A stretch of DNA of 64,000 nucleotides from Glandiceps talaboti (Eukaryota > Hemichordata > Enteropneusta > Spengelidae). The notes below the pieces were generated by a model. The model was not told the origin of the DNA and did not search any database. It saw nothing but the letters and a program-made list of their open reading frames with translations. The stretch is taken from positions 13,778,209 through 13,842,208 of the forward strand of contig NC_135565.1 of assembly GCF_964340395.1 (NCBI RefSeq). The letters are read 5' to 3'. Below are positions 1 to 12,600 of this stretch, piece after piece (the first letter of the stretch is position 1; each line of letters opens with the position of its first letter). Position numbers and translations under genes: made by a program.

Positions 1-53
1 TGTGTCTGTGTGACTGTGTGTGTGTCTGTGACTATGTCTCTGTGTATGTATGA
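1..53. repeat. (TG)-rich simple repeat at window edge
   Basis: The first ~50 bases are imperfect TGTGTC/TGTG repeats. No gene is seen here. The repeat lies in the intron just upstream of the plus-strand exon that starts at 208. Confidence 0.8.
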
Positions 54-207
54 ACAACTGGAAAATGTTTTATCCAATTTGAAAAGAACAAGCAGCATGA
101 CATTATGAATATGTTGTCTAGTATATATAGAACAAATTGTATCTACTATAGTGACTTGACCTTTTTAGTTAACTGACTGACTCTTTTTTCTCTCTTTCCT
201 CTTGCAG

Positions 208-351
208 GATTGTGTGGAATTTCTTCTATTAAAAAATGGACAATTTCAAAATTATTCTTTTACAATAAGCCTTCTATGGAGTAGGACATTATTGAGCAGA
301 ATACTCCCGGCTAGACCTTTATCCGAAATCAAATCATCAAATCTAATCTGA
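208..351 (+). CDS. Probable last exon of a plus-strand ankyrin-repeat gene
   Basis: A strong acceptor (a pyrimidine run, then CTCTTGCAG) ends at 207. In phase 0 the exon stays open for 47 codons to TGA at 349-351. The other two frames stop earlier. It begins DCVEFLLLKNG, which fits the second helix of an ankyrin repeat (family consensus of the D-I-V-E-L-L-L-x-x-G-A type). It then runs into a tail (QNYSFTISLLWSRTLL...) with no recognised motif. AATAAA signals on this strand occur at 1677 and 3787, so the 3' UTR would be long. The rest of the gene lies left of the window. It is oriented opposite to the three large ANK genes. Family and exon are inferred from about a dozen residues plus the splice site, so this is only moderately certain. 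Confidence 0.45.
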   Translation, partial: DCVEFLLLKNGQFQNYSFTISLLWSRTLLSRILPARPLSEIKSSNLI

Positions 352-1910
352 TCATGCCCACTGGCAGCTGGATATGTTCTTGTCTTTGGCCTGAACACCC
401 CTACAAAACATTTCAGGACCCTACACGGACTGATCCATCATGAAAGAGGGGGTGCAAAGGTCATAATTGGACTATTTACTAATGTCTGACTAAAGCAAAA
501 TTTTATTTTTACCTTATCTGAGAATGATGGTGTATATGGATGGGATAGAGGGCGTATTCACTCGTTTGGACTCTTATATTGCTGTCGGTTACGTTGTTTT
601 GGTGTAATTTAAGAAAAATGACTTTTCAAAATTTAGTTCTCAGAGATGGTCAATTTTAATTAGGGTTGACGGTTGATTGCTTTCTTGATGTTTCTGTGTA
701 GTTAGTAGTTTTTTGTTCAGCTTTGTTTTGTTATGTTTTGCATTGTTTTGTTTTGTTTTGTTTTTTAGTCTTTGTCATACATATATATATATATATCACA
801 TTTCATTGTCTTTTTTTCATTTGATGGTGCTGCAGAAGAAAAAAAAATTCATCAAGCAAAAAAATCACAATTTTGGTCCATTCATATTCAGCCTTACATC
901 TCATAGATACATGCAGGTCTTGTTCAATATTACAGCCAAGTTTATTGGCTGACGAAAGATATAGACAAGCAGAGAGGACGGGTTTGTGAGAAAAAAAAAA
1001 TGAACATGCAATCTTAGGTACTGTTTTTCTGTTCTGATTATTTGGTGCTGTAGGAAAAAAACAAAAATACTGACCTATAATTTGCATGTTCTGTCTTACC
1101 AGACATGTTGTAAACTTCAGTATCAATACTTTTTTCCTCCAATTGAGGCTTTTATTTCTTCAGGATTTTTGAACCCAAACTTCTAAAATTTGATGAAAAC
1201 AATGTTCCTGGCATGAGGTCGATAAGGCCAGATTGTAAATTCTTTGAAAATATTCCAAGTATTTTGTCCGTGTCGAGAACTGCTTGTCTATAAATGAAAG
1301 TCTATTACACTCAGGCACTCATAAATATTTTGTCATTTACCGAACATTCAACCTTTCTTTGCCATTTTTCCCTCCAAAAAAAATTCATGAACATTTTTAC
1401 ACTCATAATATTTTCTTTCTCCTCTAACTTGACTTTTGGTCCTAAACCTATAAATGATATTTAATTACGACAAATTGAAAATGTAAATGAAAAAAAAAAT
1501 GTTTTTTTTTCCCGAACTTCTTTTTATGGCATTGAAAGGAATGAACTGTCACATTTGAAAAAAAAAGAAAAGAAAGAAAACTGCCCAATGTATAGGTTCC
1601 TATATGGTTTGCAGATACCTCATTTAGTTGTAGTAGTGCCCTATTTATACAGCAATGCAAGGAATTAATGTGTGTAAATAAACAACTCATTGTTAAATTT
1701 GCATACTTTTTTGGTTTTTTACGTACCACATATTTATGTTAAGCCTGAGTCGTATGTTGTGTTTGTGTCACCACAGATGTGGCTTGAATTCTATGCATTA
1801 GAGATGTTACACTGAAATGTTGTCATGTTTTGTCTTTACTTTGACCATAAAAACACAAGAGTGCCTCTTTATTTGTGAAAAGAAACAACAAACATCTGAT
1901 GTCAAAAAGT

Positions 1911-2248
1911 CCATATATGGAATGTGGTGAGAATGCCTTATATGGTGATTCTTAGCTGTGGAAAGAAATTACAAACACTCAATCTCAAAAAAGTCCATAT
2001 ATGGAATGTGGCCAGATTACCTTATTTGGTGAATCTTAGTTGTATAAAAGAATCAACATACACCTAAAAGTCCATATATGGTATGTGGTCAGAAAACCTT
2101 ATTTGGTAGTTCTTGTTTGTGACAAGAAATAACAAAAGATCTGATGTTTTGAAGTCCATATATAGTATTGCATCATTGTAAGAATACCTTATTTGGTAGT
2201 TCTGCCACCAGAAATGTCCTAATATGGACTGTAGATGTCTTTATATGG
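1911..2248. promoter_or_regulatory. Tandem cluster of CArG boxes (SRF/MADS-type sites)
   Basis: Perfect CC(A/T)6GG decamers occur at 1911 (CCATATATGG), 1936 (CCTTATATGG), 1995, 2020 (CCTTATTTGG), 2072, 2097, 2187 and 2218 (CCTAATATGG). Near matches lie at 2155 (CCATATATAG) and 2239 (CTTTATATGG). They alternate within a degenerate ~80-bp repeat whose shared words include TCCATATATGG, TTATTTGGT and RAGAAAYAACAA. CC(A/T)6GG is the known serum response factor site. Whether these sites work here is unknown. They could simply be an A/T-rich minisatellite. Confidence 0.5.
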
Positions 2249-3069
2249 ATATGTAAATATTGATAAATGTTTACTTTTCTCATAAGACATTTCTTTGTAT
2301 AATAGATGGTGCAACAGTGGATCTGTTCTTGATTATAAATCTTACGCAGTTAATACATGCACAAAATTTAGTGCCAAATTTTTGCATTCACTGTTGCATA
2401 GACAATGTATAGGGCGTTCTTGTTTCTTTTCTCGTGTTTACCATGGCTTACGGTAAAGGGCAAATCATTTTTAGAAAATCAGAGACAAAAATGCCAACTT
2501 TCACTTCTAATGCATTTCTATAATGTACTTATTGAAATATTTTTCAAAGCAATAAGAGTGAATGTGAGGATGAGTAGGTAAAATTTGAATTTAAGAGATT
2601 TTCACCCTCTTTTTTGATGCTTTACTCCCCCATATTATTCATAAGAGTGCAGTGTCCTTTTTAACATTGGAGCACACCACTTTATTCAGGGAGGTGAGGA
2701 GGTTATCATTGAAAGATATGTGCTTTTTTTTCAGTTGCTATCCGTAACTTTTGTGTAACTGTAGTGGTATTAGATTTTATTTTTTTTGTTAATGGTTTCT
2801 GTTAGAATTAACTGTAGCAGATGGGCATTTTTTTTTGCTTTTAGTTGGAAAATGTGTATATTCCCAGGAAATTTCAAATTTGTAATATTTATATATGTAT
2901 TGCCTCCATTGTTTCCTTATATGCCATTAATACGTAGCAAAACACCATTTCTATAATTGTTACAATGTTTCTTTTCTGGGTATCTAAGCCATTGATTCAA
3001 GAGATGCCAGGTCATTGGTTTATGAATATTCAAATTAGGTATTAATATTCCTGGATACTAACAAAGGGT

Positions 3070-3120
3070 TTTAGGAATCCGAATCTGAATCTCAATCTGA
3101 ATCTCAATCTCAATATGAAT
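3070..3120. repeat. GAATCT/CAATCT hexamer repeat
   Basis: About seven imperfect copies of GAATCT or CAATCT in a row. Confidence 0.75.
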
Positions 3121-3256
3121 TCAAACCTGGTATAGTTTTTGCCAAGTGTATAATTGTACAGTAAACGTTATGACCAAACATAATTGAGAAGATATTGCAG
3201 TTTATGCAAAGTAGGTTGTTGGTGATTTTCATTGGATGTGGGCCTTGACAGAAATG

Positions 3257-3297
3257 CCTTATAAGGGTTGTAATTTAAATTGCATAACCATATATGG
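3257..3297. promoter_or_regulatory. Two further perfect CArG boxes
   Basis: CCTTATAAGG at 3257-3266 and CCATATATGG at 3288-3297, spaced 31 bp start to start, about 1 kb from the main cluster. Confidence 0.4.
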
Positions 3298-3850
3298 TGA
3301 ACTCTCTGTTCTGCTCTCTCTAATGACAATGAGAGACAGGATCTTTAGAGCTGATTGGTAGAAAGCTTTGAAATAGTAGATACATGGGCAATGTAATAGT
3401 AATTATTAAAAATTTTCCTCTTCGAGAAGAGGAACCATTTCCAGAAATTTCATACAGAACACTGCTCAGTGGCTTTGACATGCAGAGTGCATCTGCAACC
3501 TGTGTAATATGTGTACAGTATACTAGGCCCTGATGGATTAATATACCTCGTAATTTACTTTTAAACTTATTAATCTATGAGGACCTGGATAAATTGAAAG
3601 TTTGATACTTCCATTGTGTAGCCAACTCAAATGTTCAAGCTCCGTGTACAACCATTGTCATGTTTAAGTCTCAGATAGAGAAAGAATCCGTAGCTGAATT
3701 TTTTTGGTGTATTAAAAGACTGATATAAATTATTCATAAAATCACAGACAAGTTTCTACATGTAATAATAACCCAACACAAACAGAAATAAAGCTGTAAG
3801 TTATTATTCTTTATTATAATATTTTTGTCGTTGTAGTTTTTCTCACCCAC

Positions 3851-6200
3851 CCCACCATGACATCCTCGCCCAGTATCACATCACCCCTGTCCACCACACC
3901 CACCCACTCACCTCTACCCACCATCACACATACCGATTTGCCCCTATCCACCATCACACCCACCCACCCCTATCCACAAACCCATCTACTCATCCCTATC
4001 CACCATCACATATCACACCCAACTACCACCATCACACCCACCCCTATCCACCATAACACATACCAATCACCCTTTACCACCATCTCCAAAACAAACTGAA
4101 GCTTAATGAAGTACTTACCATAGTGTGCGCTCTGGAAGTAAACTGTTTAAACTTTTTCTATTACTTTGTACAAGAAAACTCATACTTTCTCGCTTCAAAT
4201 CAAGCCAACACAAAATGAGTGGTCAATCCATCAACATATCTACATTGGGTAAAGGTTCACTAGTTGAAAGTCCAAAACTTGCTTTTCTGTGAACAATCTG
4301 ACCAAAACTATGAGGAACTAATGTAATGAAGGCTTTGTTAACATTGTATCCTCTTACCATGCTTGTTAAAACATTTTAATCTTGTATGGGTATATGACGT
4401 ACTAGGGTCGTTTATCCCAACCCCTCCATTCAAGGAGTCTGTATTCTCTAAAGCAATACAAGCAATAAACACAAGAAACGTACATGTAGGAGCATCGAGA
4501 ATTGGATGATGACAGTGCCCTCTATGCCAGGTAGTGTATAACAAATTATTTCATTCCAAAAGTCAACCTTCTGGTATGGTCCTGTTACACTCTGACCTAA
4601 GTGTGATATGATATGATGATATGATATATATTTTATTACCCGATCAAAAATAAGTACAATACAAACGTAAACACAGGAAAAGCAAACTAGATCGGATAAC
4701 AGGAGTCAGAAAATAGCTTTGCTAATCGTGTCTGACCCCTGGCTAAAGTAAATAATGGTATAAGTTTAGATTGCAATTAAAAATACAAAAAGTAGCTCTA
4801 CCCTTAACCCCCTCCCCTCACCCCCCCCCCCCCTATATACTAGTATATGAGTGCCATAATGAAAAGAAGTCATATATTACATTAGAACTGTACAATGTTA
4901 TATTACATACTCTTTGTACAAGCTTACCACTCTTTGTGTGGTAAGCTTGTACAATACATAACACCAAAGTAAAGCATTTTCTGTATGTATCACACTCGTT
5001 TATAGCATCCATATGAAGTGTTTCATTTGCTAATTGACCACATTAGAAAGGCCCCATACTAGGCTTGTAAATAAACCATTTGAAACAGTATACTTTTACA
5101 CTTGATACGAATGCTGTAAATGAGTATAGCACATAGAGAAAGTGCTTTGCTTCAGTGTTACTCGTTGTAAAGTGTACGAAGATTAACCACTGGCATTCCA
5201 CATGCTTTCAGTAATAGAAGGGAACTATGTAATATGCAAACAATGGGATAAAAGTTACAGACACTGTTGCAGTAGTGTTTACCATGTCACAAAAGTTATG
5301 TACAACGCCATACATGCACAGCAACAGAACAGTAAGACACGTCACGTTAATATGCTATTTTTATTCTTGGATTTCCTCATTACAACAACACACTGGAAAC
5401 AATATGCTTTGCAACTCACAACAGAAACATTACTTTCCATCAGTTTGACACCTATAAGGTGAAAAAACGAAAACATCCAGACACCAGAAAAAAATAAATT
5501 GGAAGACATTTGTTTATGTTTTCTCTTCAACGTCTATGGTGTACTCTTACAATTTACATGTTATTTTAAAAGTATTTCATACAGTATTTACAGTTAGTAG
5601 TGCAGATCACAACACGGTTTCGTTATTGGCCTTCATTGCCAAGCCTTTCCCGCCAAATTTTGTTTTAAAAAGATGTCTTGTTTTTCAGTACAAAGTTAGG
5701 GAGCTTCTCAATTTCTTTATATTATTGTATATCCTTAGTGTCAATAGGTCAACAAAAATAGAAGACAAAGAATTATGTTAATTAATCTCCGCCAAGAAAA
5801 ATGACTAGCTGCACAAAGCTCAAAGCCATCATCATACACAGAAATAACAAATCATAATTCTTCCTCTGCAGGTCTGACCATCAACTCAGGTTTTTGCATT
5901 TATTGACACTTTCACACACAAAAAATCTTTTGGAAAGTTATTTCAAAATATCGCCTCTAACCTGTACCTATCACTCAGTGTCAGTAGGTTTGTCAATGAA
6001 ATCTTGAAACAGTTGTCAGAAATTAAAAATTAAAGTCCTGGACCACTTCAGAACAGCGCCCCCACATGTCACAGAATAAAAGAGGATCACAAACATGTTG
6101 AACTTAAGTTCAAAATCAATGAAATACACTTTGTAATGCTTCAAACTTAGTGTCATATATTACCTATGCATCTATATTGGATATACTCTGAAAAATAGAT
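3851..6200. other. Intergenic DNA without a recognised gene
   Basis: Contains a CCACC/CCATCAC-rich imperfect simple repeat at 3846-4085 that reads as a Pro/Thr/His-rich frame, a poly-C run near 4820, and a perfect hairpin at 4914-4954. No splice-bounded coding frame was recognised. Confidence 0.5.
4914..4954. repeat. Perfect 17-bp inverted repeat (hairpin)
   Basis: TTGTACAAGCTTACCAC at 4914-4930 pairs perfectly with 4938-4954 across a 7-nt loop. No T-tract or gene end lies beside it, so its role is unknown. Confidence 0.8.
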
Positions 6201-6220
6201 GTCTGAAATAAATAGGTTAT

Positions 6221-7600
6221 TAGCACAACTGAACTTGTTCAGTAGTGCTATAGGGATCGCCCGGCGTCTGTCTGTCTGTGTGTGTGGATGTGTGTGTGTG
6301 TGTGTGTGTGTAAACAACTTAAAGTCAAAAACCGCTGAACCGATTGCCACGATATTTGGTGGGTCCATTACTTTGGGTGTCTAGTTGGGAAATTGTTCAA
6401 ATCAAAATGATCGCATCACAGGTGTGTGATTTGGGTCAAAAAATGTGATTTTTGGTCAAAAAACTTAAACTCAGAAACTACTGGGCAGATTGGTGCGAAA
6501 TTTGGTGGGAACATTCTTAAGGTGGTGTAAAGTAAGATTTGTTCATGACGGGATGATTCCATCAGTGATATGCAAATTAGGGCTAAAAATGTGTCTTTTT
6601 GGTTAAAAATCTATAATTCTAAAACTACTGAGCAGATTGGGCTGAAATTTAATGGGAATGTATCTAGGGATGTATGGACGAAGAAATATTAAGCATACCA
6701 TGATTCCATGAGTGATATGCAAATTAGGTGTAAAAATGTTCATTTTTGGTCAAAAACTTATATCTCAAAAAGTACTTGGTCAATTAGTCTGAAACTTGGC
6801 AAGATGTTTCTGAAACTGTTATTCTGCAGATTTTCTTAAAAACATTTTGACAAAATTGGCCCTAGCAACCATGACCACACCCTTTAGCAACAACCAAATG
6901 ACAGTATATTTTGGTCAAATAACAACATCATCTGGTAAGCAAGTGAGTAAACATTCAAAAAATGTATGCAAATACCCTAGCAACCATGACCACGCCCATA
7001 GCAACAGCCAAACGGTGGTGTATTTCACAAAGATAACAATAGGGTTTAATAGATAATTGAATAAACATCCAAAAAATGTATGTAAATTTGCATAGCAACA
7101 AGACCACGCCCATAACAACAGCCAAATAATCACGTATATTGCAAAGATAACAACAGGAATAGAAAGACAGATGAATAAACATTCAAAAAATGTATGCAAA
7201 TACCCTAGTAACCATGACCACGCCCATAGCAACAGCCAAACGGTGGTGTATTTCACAAAGATAACAACAGGGTTTAATAGACAATTGAATAAACATTCAA
7301 AAAATGTATTTAAATTTTCCTAGCAACAAGACCACGCCCATAGCAACAGCCAAATGATCACGTATATTGCAAAGACAATATCAGGAATTCATACACAAGT
7401 GAACAAAAACATACACAAATGTATGCAAATATATCTAACAACATGACCACGCCCATGGCAACAGCCAAATGATAGCATTTATCGTAAAGATAGCAACATG
7501 GTTGGATAGGCATCTGGATAGTTATTCAGCAAATAAACACCTATTGTTAGCATAGACTAGCATATGGATAAACATTTTTAAAAACTACAGTTGTGCTACA
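6221..7600 (+). mobile_element. Non-autonomous interspersed element with internal repeats
   Basis: It opens with a near-perfect hairpin (TAGCACAACTGAA at 6221-6233 against TTCAGTAGTGCTA at 6238-6250). The same terminal word recurs as ACAGTTGTGCTA at 7587-7598. After a TCTG/TG simple repeat come three or four diverged ~150-bp copies of a block with the words AAAACTACTGRGCAGATTGG and GAAATTTGGTGGGAA (from about 6327, 6470, 6610 and 6765). Six ~115-bp units follow. No transposase is encoded. The class is unresolved, and the boundaries come from the repeated terminal word. Confidence 0.5.
6861..7530. repeat. ~115-bp minisatellite, about six units
   Basis: Units start with CCTAGCAACCATGACCACGCCC or close variants at about 6861, 6976, 7091, 7204, 7319 and 7434, a very regular 113-115 bp spacing. 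Shared words are CATAGCAACAGCCAAA, CACAAAGATAACAA and AAACATTCAAAAAATGTATG. It sits inside the larger interspersed element. Confidence 0.85.
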
Positions 7601-7693
7601 ACGCCATTGGCGGTATTTTATATTAATTTATCACATCTGTACTTCAAGTATTCAAATGACATTTAATCATACTCCAACTTCTCAAAGATTTGT

Positions 7694-7699
7694 TTTATT
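7694..7699 (-). terminator. Poly(A) signal AATAAA for ANK-1
   Basis: TTTATT on the plus strand reads AATAAA on the minus strand, about 380 nt downstream of the ANK-1 stop. It is the first clear signal beyond the stop that I noticed. Confidence 0.4.
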
Positions 7700-7714
7700 A
7701 TAAGCTAGAAGTGT

Positions 7715-8000
7715 TGACATGTTGCAGGTTCGAGCCTCATCTCTGCCATTGTTTCTGAATGGCTAAAGTCTTGGGCAAGATTTGAACCACAATTGTGTCT
7801 TAGTCAACCCAGTTGTATAATTGGGGACCTGGTAGGGTAGAGGTAGAAATGTGAATGCATTAATCCTCTACACTTATAGAGGCTGCAATGAATTGTATGC
7901 TAGTTGAGGTGCCAGGGGTAATAATTGTAAAGGACTTCAGGTCTAACTAAGATCTCAAAGTGTCTCGGACATGAAATGCAGTAATACATGATAAACGTGT
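7715..8000 (+). mobile_element. SINE-like element with pol III B-box
   Basis: GGTTCGAGCC at 7727-7736 fits a pol III B box. The body has words I associate with metazoan SINE central domains (TTGGGCAAGATTTGAACC, GGGGACCTGGTAGGGTAGAGG, TGAATGCATTAATCCTCTA). It lies just past the 3' end of ANK-1 and may contribute to its 3' UTR on the antisense strand. Family assignment is from memory of shared motifs, not from a search. Confidence 0.45.
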
Positions 8001-8075
8001 TGGTCAGTGTGAGAGTGACATAACCCTTTTTCAAAGTCTGTCTGTATCCATGATATGATTTCAGACAGTATTATG

Positions 8076-9694
8076 TTATTCTATTATGATAAACTCTTCT
8101 CTTGTAGATTGTAGATACTTGGCAATTTCTTCGTGTTTTCCTTTCTCAGCAAGGACCTGTGGAGTGTTTTCATCATCATCTTCAACATTTACATTGGCAT
8201 CTCTTGATACTAACAGTTTCACTATATCCATGTGACCATTGTCGGAAGCATAGTGGAGTGCAGTCCACTTTTCACCATCTCTCATATCCACATCTAGACC
8301 ACTATCAAGGAGAAAGTTGACAACTTCACCATGGCCCTCAGCGGCAGCACCATGGAGTGCTGTGCTCTTCTCAGTCGTAGTTGCTGTCAGGTCTGCCCCA
8401 CTTTCAGCAAGGAACTTGACAATTGGAAGATGTCCATTCTGTGCTGCAAAGTGGATTGGTCGCCAGTTTTCCTCATCTCCAGTATTCAGGTCAATGCCCT
8501 TCTTTGCAAGAGTCTGCATCACTGACAGATGCTTTCGGTCTGCTGCAAGATGAGCTGCTGTGAACTTCTCTCTGGTTGTCACGGTAATATCTGCATTCTT
8601 GCTGATGAGTAGATCAATGATGTCTGGATGCCCACTTTGTGATGCACACAGGAGAGGAGTCCAACCGTCATCATCTTTGGCATCGACTTCAGCACCTTCA
8701 CTTAGGAGCAGATCCACGATATTGGTGTGGCCATTCTGAGCACCATAGTGTAGAGGTGTCCACTTCTTGCCATCCTTGACATTCACATCTGCTTTGCTTC
8801 TTAGCAACACATCCACAACTCCAAGATGTCCAGTACTTGATGCGCAGTGGAGAGGTGTAAATACCTCTTTGTCAGTAGCATTAATCATGCAACCATTGTC
8901 AATGAGAGTTTCAGCCAGGGTAGGATGACCATACAGGGCACAGACGTGAAGTGGTGTACTTCCTGCTTGATCACTAGCATGTACAGAGGCACCTTTCTTG
9001 ATTAGTGCAGATGCAACCAGTTCCCAACCAAAGATAGTAGCCTTATGTAGTGGTGTTTCTCCTTTATCGTTACCTGCATTCACATCGACTTCAGCTCCAG
9101 TGTGTCCATGGGTTAGAAAGTCAACCATATCAGAATGGCCATACATAACAGCTCGATGTAACAGTGTATCACCATACACATCTCTCAATGTTGTGTAGGC
9201 TCCATACTCAATCAACAGCTTAGCTGTTCCAAGCTTTCCAGCACTAACGGCCATGTATAGAGGAGTGACACTGTTAGTTGCAGTTGAGTTGACATCAGCA
9301 CCAGCTTGAAATAGATCGGTCACGGTCTGCGTATCACCCTCTCTAGCTGATTTATGAAGATCATTCATCTTAGACTCGGTGTGTGTAGCAGACTTGATTG
9401 CATCAAGCACACCAGTATGTTTCAGCTCATTTGCAATGTCCGTGGCTGTTTTGTTAGGGAACTTCTGTGCATCGGCATCAACTGGCATATTGTTCAGCTC
9501 AGCAAAGTCTGTATAAACTTGAAGAATTTTCACAAAGGCTGGTCTGTCATAGTGGGCTGATGCATGGAGGAAACTATGGCCATCTTGCAAGGCATTGAGG
9601 TCGGCAGTCTTGGCCAATTCCATAGCTGAAGTTATGTCACCTTTCTTGATTAAAGAAAATAGTTGTGTTTCTGTATCAATATCTTGACTTGTGT
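8076..9694 (-). CDS. ANK-1 last exon: second cap plus 13 ankyrin repeats
   Basis: The acceptor TTTTCTGATTCCAG ends at 9695 and the exon enters in phase 1 (A+AC). It runs 539 codons to the stop. Residues 1-110 are the family cap (ETQLFSLIKKGD, then a VYTDF motif and DIANELKHTGVLDAIK). Thirteen 33-residue ANK repeats follow, with TPLHxAxxxGHxxxVxxLLxxGAxV cores. Repeat 3 carries a 4-residue insertion (THGHTGAEVDVN). The product ends EEFIIIE, with no CaaX box. Each repeat aligns with its counterpart in the upstream block, for example HLAADRKHL and DLNTGDEENW in repeats 9-10. The apparent Met codons upstream of 9694 are intronic. Confidence 0.85.
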
Positions 9695-12600
9695 CTGGAA
9701 TCAGAAAAATAAATAAAAATCTACTAAGTAAATTAAATCCACAAATATAAGCTTGAAGTATTTTTAATACCTTATCTAGAAAAAACATTCACCTCGGTTC
9801 TAAGTAAGATAGTTCATCTAGATACATGTATGTCAAAGTTTTGTGGTTTCAATTAACTCAGTTTCTTTGATCCTTACATCATGAACTCCTGATACCATAT
9901 CATACGCACATTATTGACGAGATAAGAATGATTTATTTAGGATTCTAGCCACCTTACCTCGAAGTATAAATTGTCAATATGGTATTACTCCACCCCCCCC
10001 CCACCCCCATTTGCAACCAAGTCAAACTGAAATGATTCATTCGAAACCGGTTTTTGTCCCCACCAGCAGAAAACTGAGCAATGGTTTTTGAGTGGATAGA
10101 AAAAGCCCACTTCGAATCGATTTAGAACCAATTTGAATTTCCAGATGAGGATAACAAGATATAAATATATGATGAACCTCTAAGGTCATTGACCTTTGAA
10201 TTAGAGACACAATTATAGTAATCAGATATGCTCGCCAATACAGACAATTGTCTAAATGAATATGATGCTTTAACTGCAGTATATGAGTGTCATCACATTT
10301 GCAGCACTCCCAAAATCAAATTGCCTTCCAAATTACATACACACAACACACTAAAACAGTTGACTGACCCCTTTTACTGTTAGAATCAACGCTGATGCCT
10401 TCATCCTCATTATCTGTTTGTTTAGAAGCACTGATGTCACTTCTCGCTAGTGGAGATTCACCCAGTTGAGCCTTTCTTTCAGTACCATCACCCTGTTCAG
10501 AGAGATTCTCCTGACTGGGTGTTCTGTCCAATAGCAGTGATAGTCTTTTAGGTGTGTCTTTGTCAGCCCTTGGTTTGTTACGTCTCATCACTACGACATC
10601 CTCATGTGGGGGTTCGTCCTTCAGATCCATCGTTGATGTTGTTACACTCTCTGTCAGTTGTCTCTCCTCGCCATGCGCACTGACCACTGTTCCAGTGTCA
10701 GCTGTAAAAACAGACATGATAGTTTTGTACCAGCTGTAGTGACAAGAAGATTCACGTTCGATATCAGGCTTGTCTGCTCTTCATTTGTTTGCCTTTTTGA
10801 CTGATATCAAATGAGATTGAGTTACAAACTACACTTTGTTTTAGTCACAGTGTCAATCCGTTTCAGACTTGCAGGGACTATCCATAATCTGTTTACTAAT
10901 TCGTTCTATTTTATGTATATTTAAAGTTTATGCACCACTCAGTTTTCCAGCTTTCAATATACTAAGAATATCGAGTATGGTTTCAAAATACTATTGGTTG
11001 GCAATTGTACTTTGTACTGATCTAGTTGGAGTTTCTATAATAGGTTTTCTAAGTTGGCTAAAACAATATTGTACCTGTACAATTGGTTCACTAATGTAAC
11101 TGTTAGGAATTCTAAACTGTAAAGATTGTCATATCTGTACTGATTTTCGTTCAAGTAGGCCTGATGGATATATCATCATTGGCTAATGCTTGATTCGACG
11201 TTCATTTGCTCAATAAAAAATTCATCATGTGTTTTGGTGAATGACTGCTGTTAATAGTGCTCTATCGGACTGTTATCAGTATTATAAATCATTTGGAGTG
11301 TTTACAAGCCTAAGTACAACTTTATAATGGAATCGCAATTGGCACAGTCACTTACCAACTTTCTTTTCCAAGTACTCTGATAGTTCTACAAAACCACCTT
11401 GATGTGCTAGAATGGCTGGTGTCGTACCATCTTCATCTCTCAACGTGACATCTGCACCTTGACTAATCAGATACTCTACTATATCTGCGTGTCCGTTCTC
11501 AGCTGCACTAAAGAGAGGGGTCCAATCATCTGCATCTCTGGAGTTCACATTCGCACCATTCTCAATTAACGTCTTCACAATCTCAAGATGCCCTTCACTA
11601 GCAGCGTTGTGCAGGGCAGTGTGACCATCATCAGCGGTGACAGCCTCCATGTCAGCACCCTTCTCTAATAGAACCTGAACTACATTGCAGTGACCATTCT
11701 GTGAAGCAAAGTGGAGAGGGTTCCAGTCTTCTTCATCACCAGTGTTGACATCAGCACCCTTCTCTATCAATGTCTTCACAACAAAGAGATGACGACGATC
11801 AGCAGCAAGGTGAAGTGCAGAGAAGCCTTGGTTTGTTGTTGCACTGACAGATGCACCATTTCGTATCAATGCATCCACTACGTTAGGATGGCCATATTGA
11901 GATGCGTGTAACAGGGGAGTCCAACCCTCGTTATCTTTCTCGTCAACTAATGCTCCTTTGTTAAGTAGTAGGAGTACAACTTTGGTATGGCCATTTTGGG
12001 AGGAAAGGTGTAACGGCGTCCACCCCTTTTTGTCTTTGGCATCAAGATTTGCACCATTTTCCACCAACAAGTCAGCAACAGCAAAGTGGCCACGACTGGA
12101 AGCACAGTGCAGAGCAACTCGCTCTTCGTTATCAGTTGCTGTAATATCAGCTCCGTTGTCTAACAACAGTTCTGCGAAGTGTGCATGTCCTTGCAATGAT
12201 GTCACATGTAAAGGAGTGCCCCCAAATTTGTCTGAAGTGTGTACAGATGCGCCACATTTCACCAGTGTTTCCGCAACCTCACTCCACCCATAGAAGGCAG
12301 CCTTGTAAATTGGGGTTTCAAGATTTCGATTTGGGACGTTGACATCAATGTCTTTGTCATGTTTAATAAGTAACTCAACCATGTCTGGACTTCTAGATGA
12401 TGCAGCTGCGTGGAGCAATGAATCCTCTATTCTATTTTTCACATTCAAATCAGCTCCCATCTCAATCATAGTCTTTGCAGTTTCCATCCTTGCAGCTTTG
12501 CAAGCCAAAAATAACGGGCTTATTCCATATTTGCTCTTCCGATCCATGGAGGCACCTTCTGTAGCTAGTTTCTTCACTGTTTCAGTATCGCCTTCCCTGG

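Larger units (their letters stand above)
352..3850. other. Non-coding: putative 3' UTR and intergenic DNA
   Basis: No convincing coding frame on either strand. It holds an AATAAA at 1677-1682 and another at 3787-3792 (plus strand), poly-T and poly-A tracts, the CArG-box cluster at 1911-2248, two more CArG boxes at 3257-3297, and a short GAATCT-type hexamer repeat at 3070-3120. Confidence 0.6.

Noticed and set aside
6915-7256. Repeat-like hydrophobic minus-strand frame (LLLWAWSWLLGYLHTFF)
   Set aside because: It is the translation of the 115-bp minisatellite. Unit length near a multiple of three explains the periodicity.
8317-9560. Plus-strand frames antisense to ANK-1
   Set aside because: Shadows of the ANK coding strand. 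No splice signals or domain on the plus strand.
10717-10717. Met at 10717 as start of a separate small gene
   Set aside because: It lies in the polypyrimidine tract of a good acceptor (10702). The exon fits phase 1-1 between two ANK exons.
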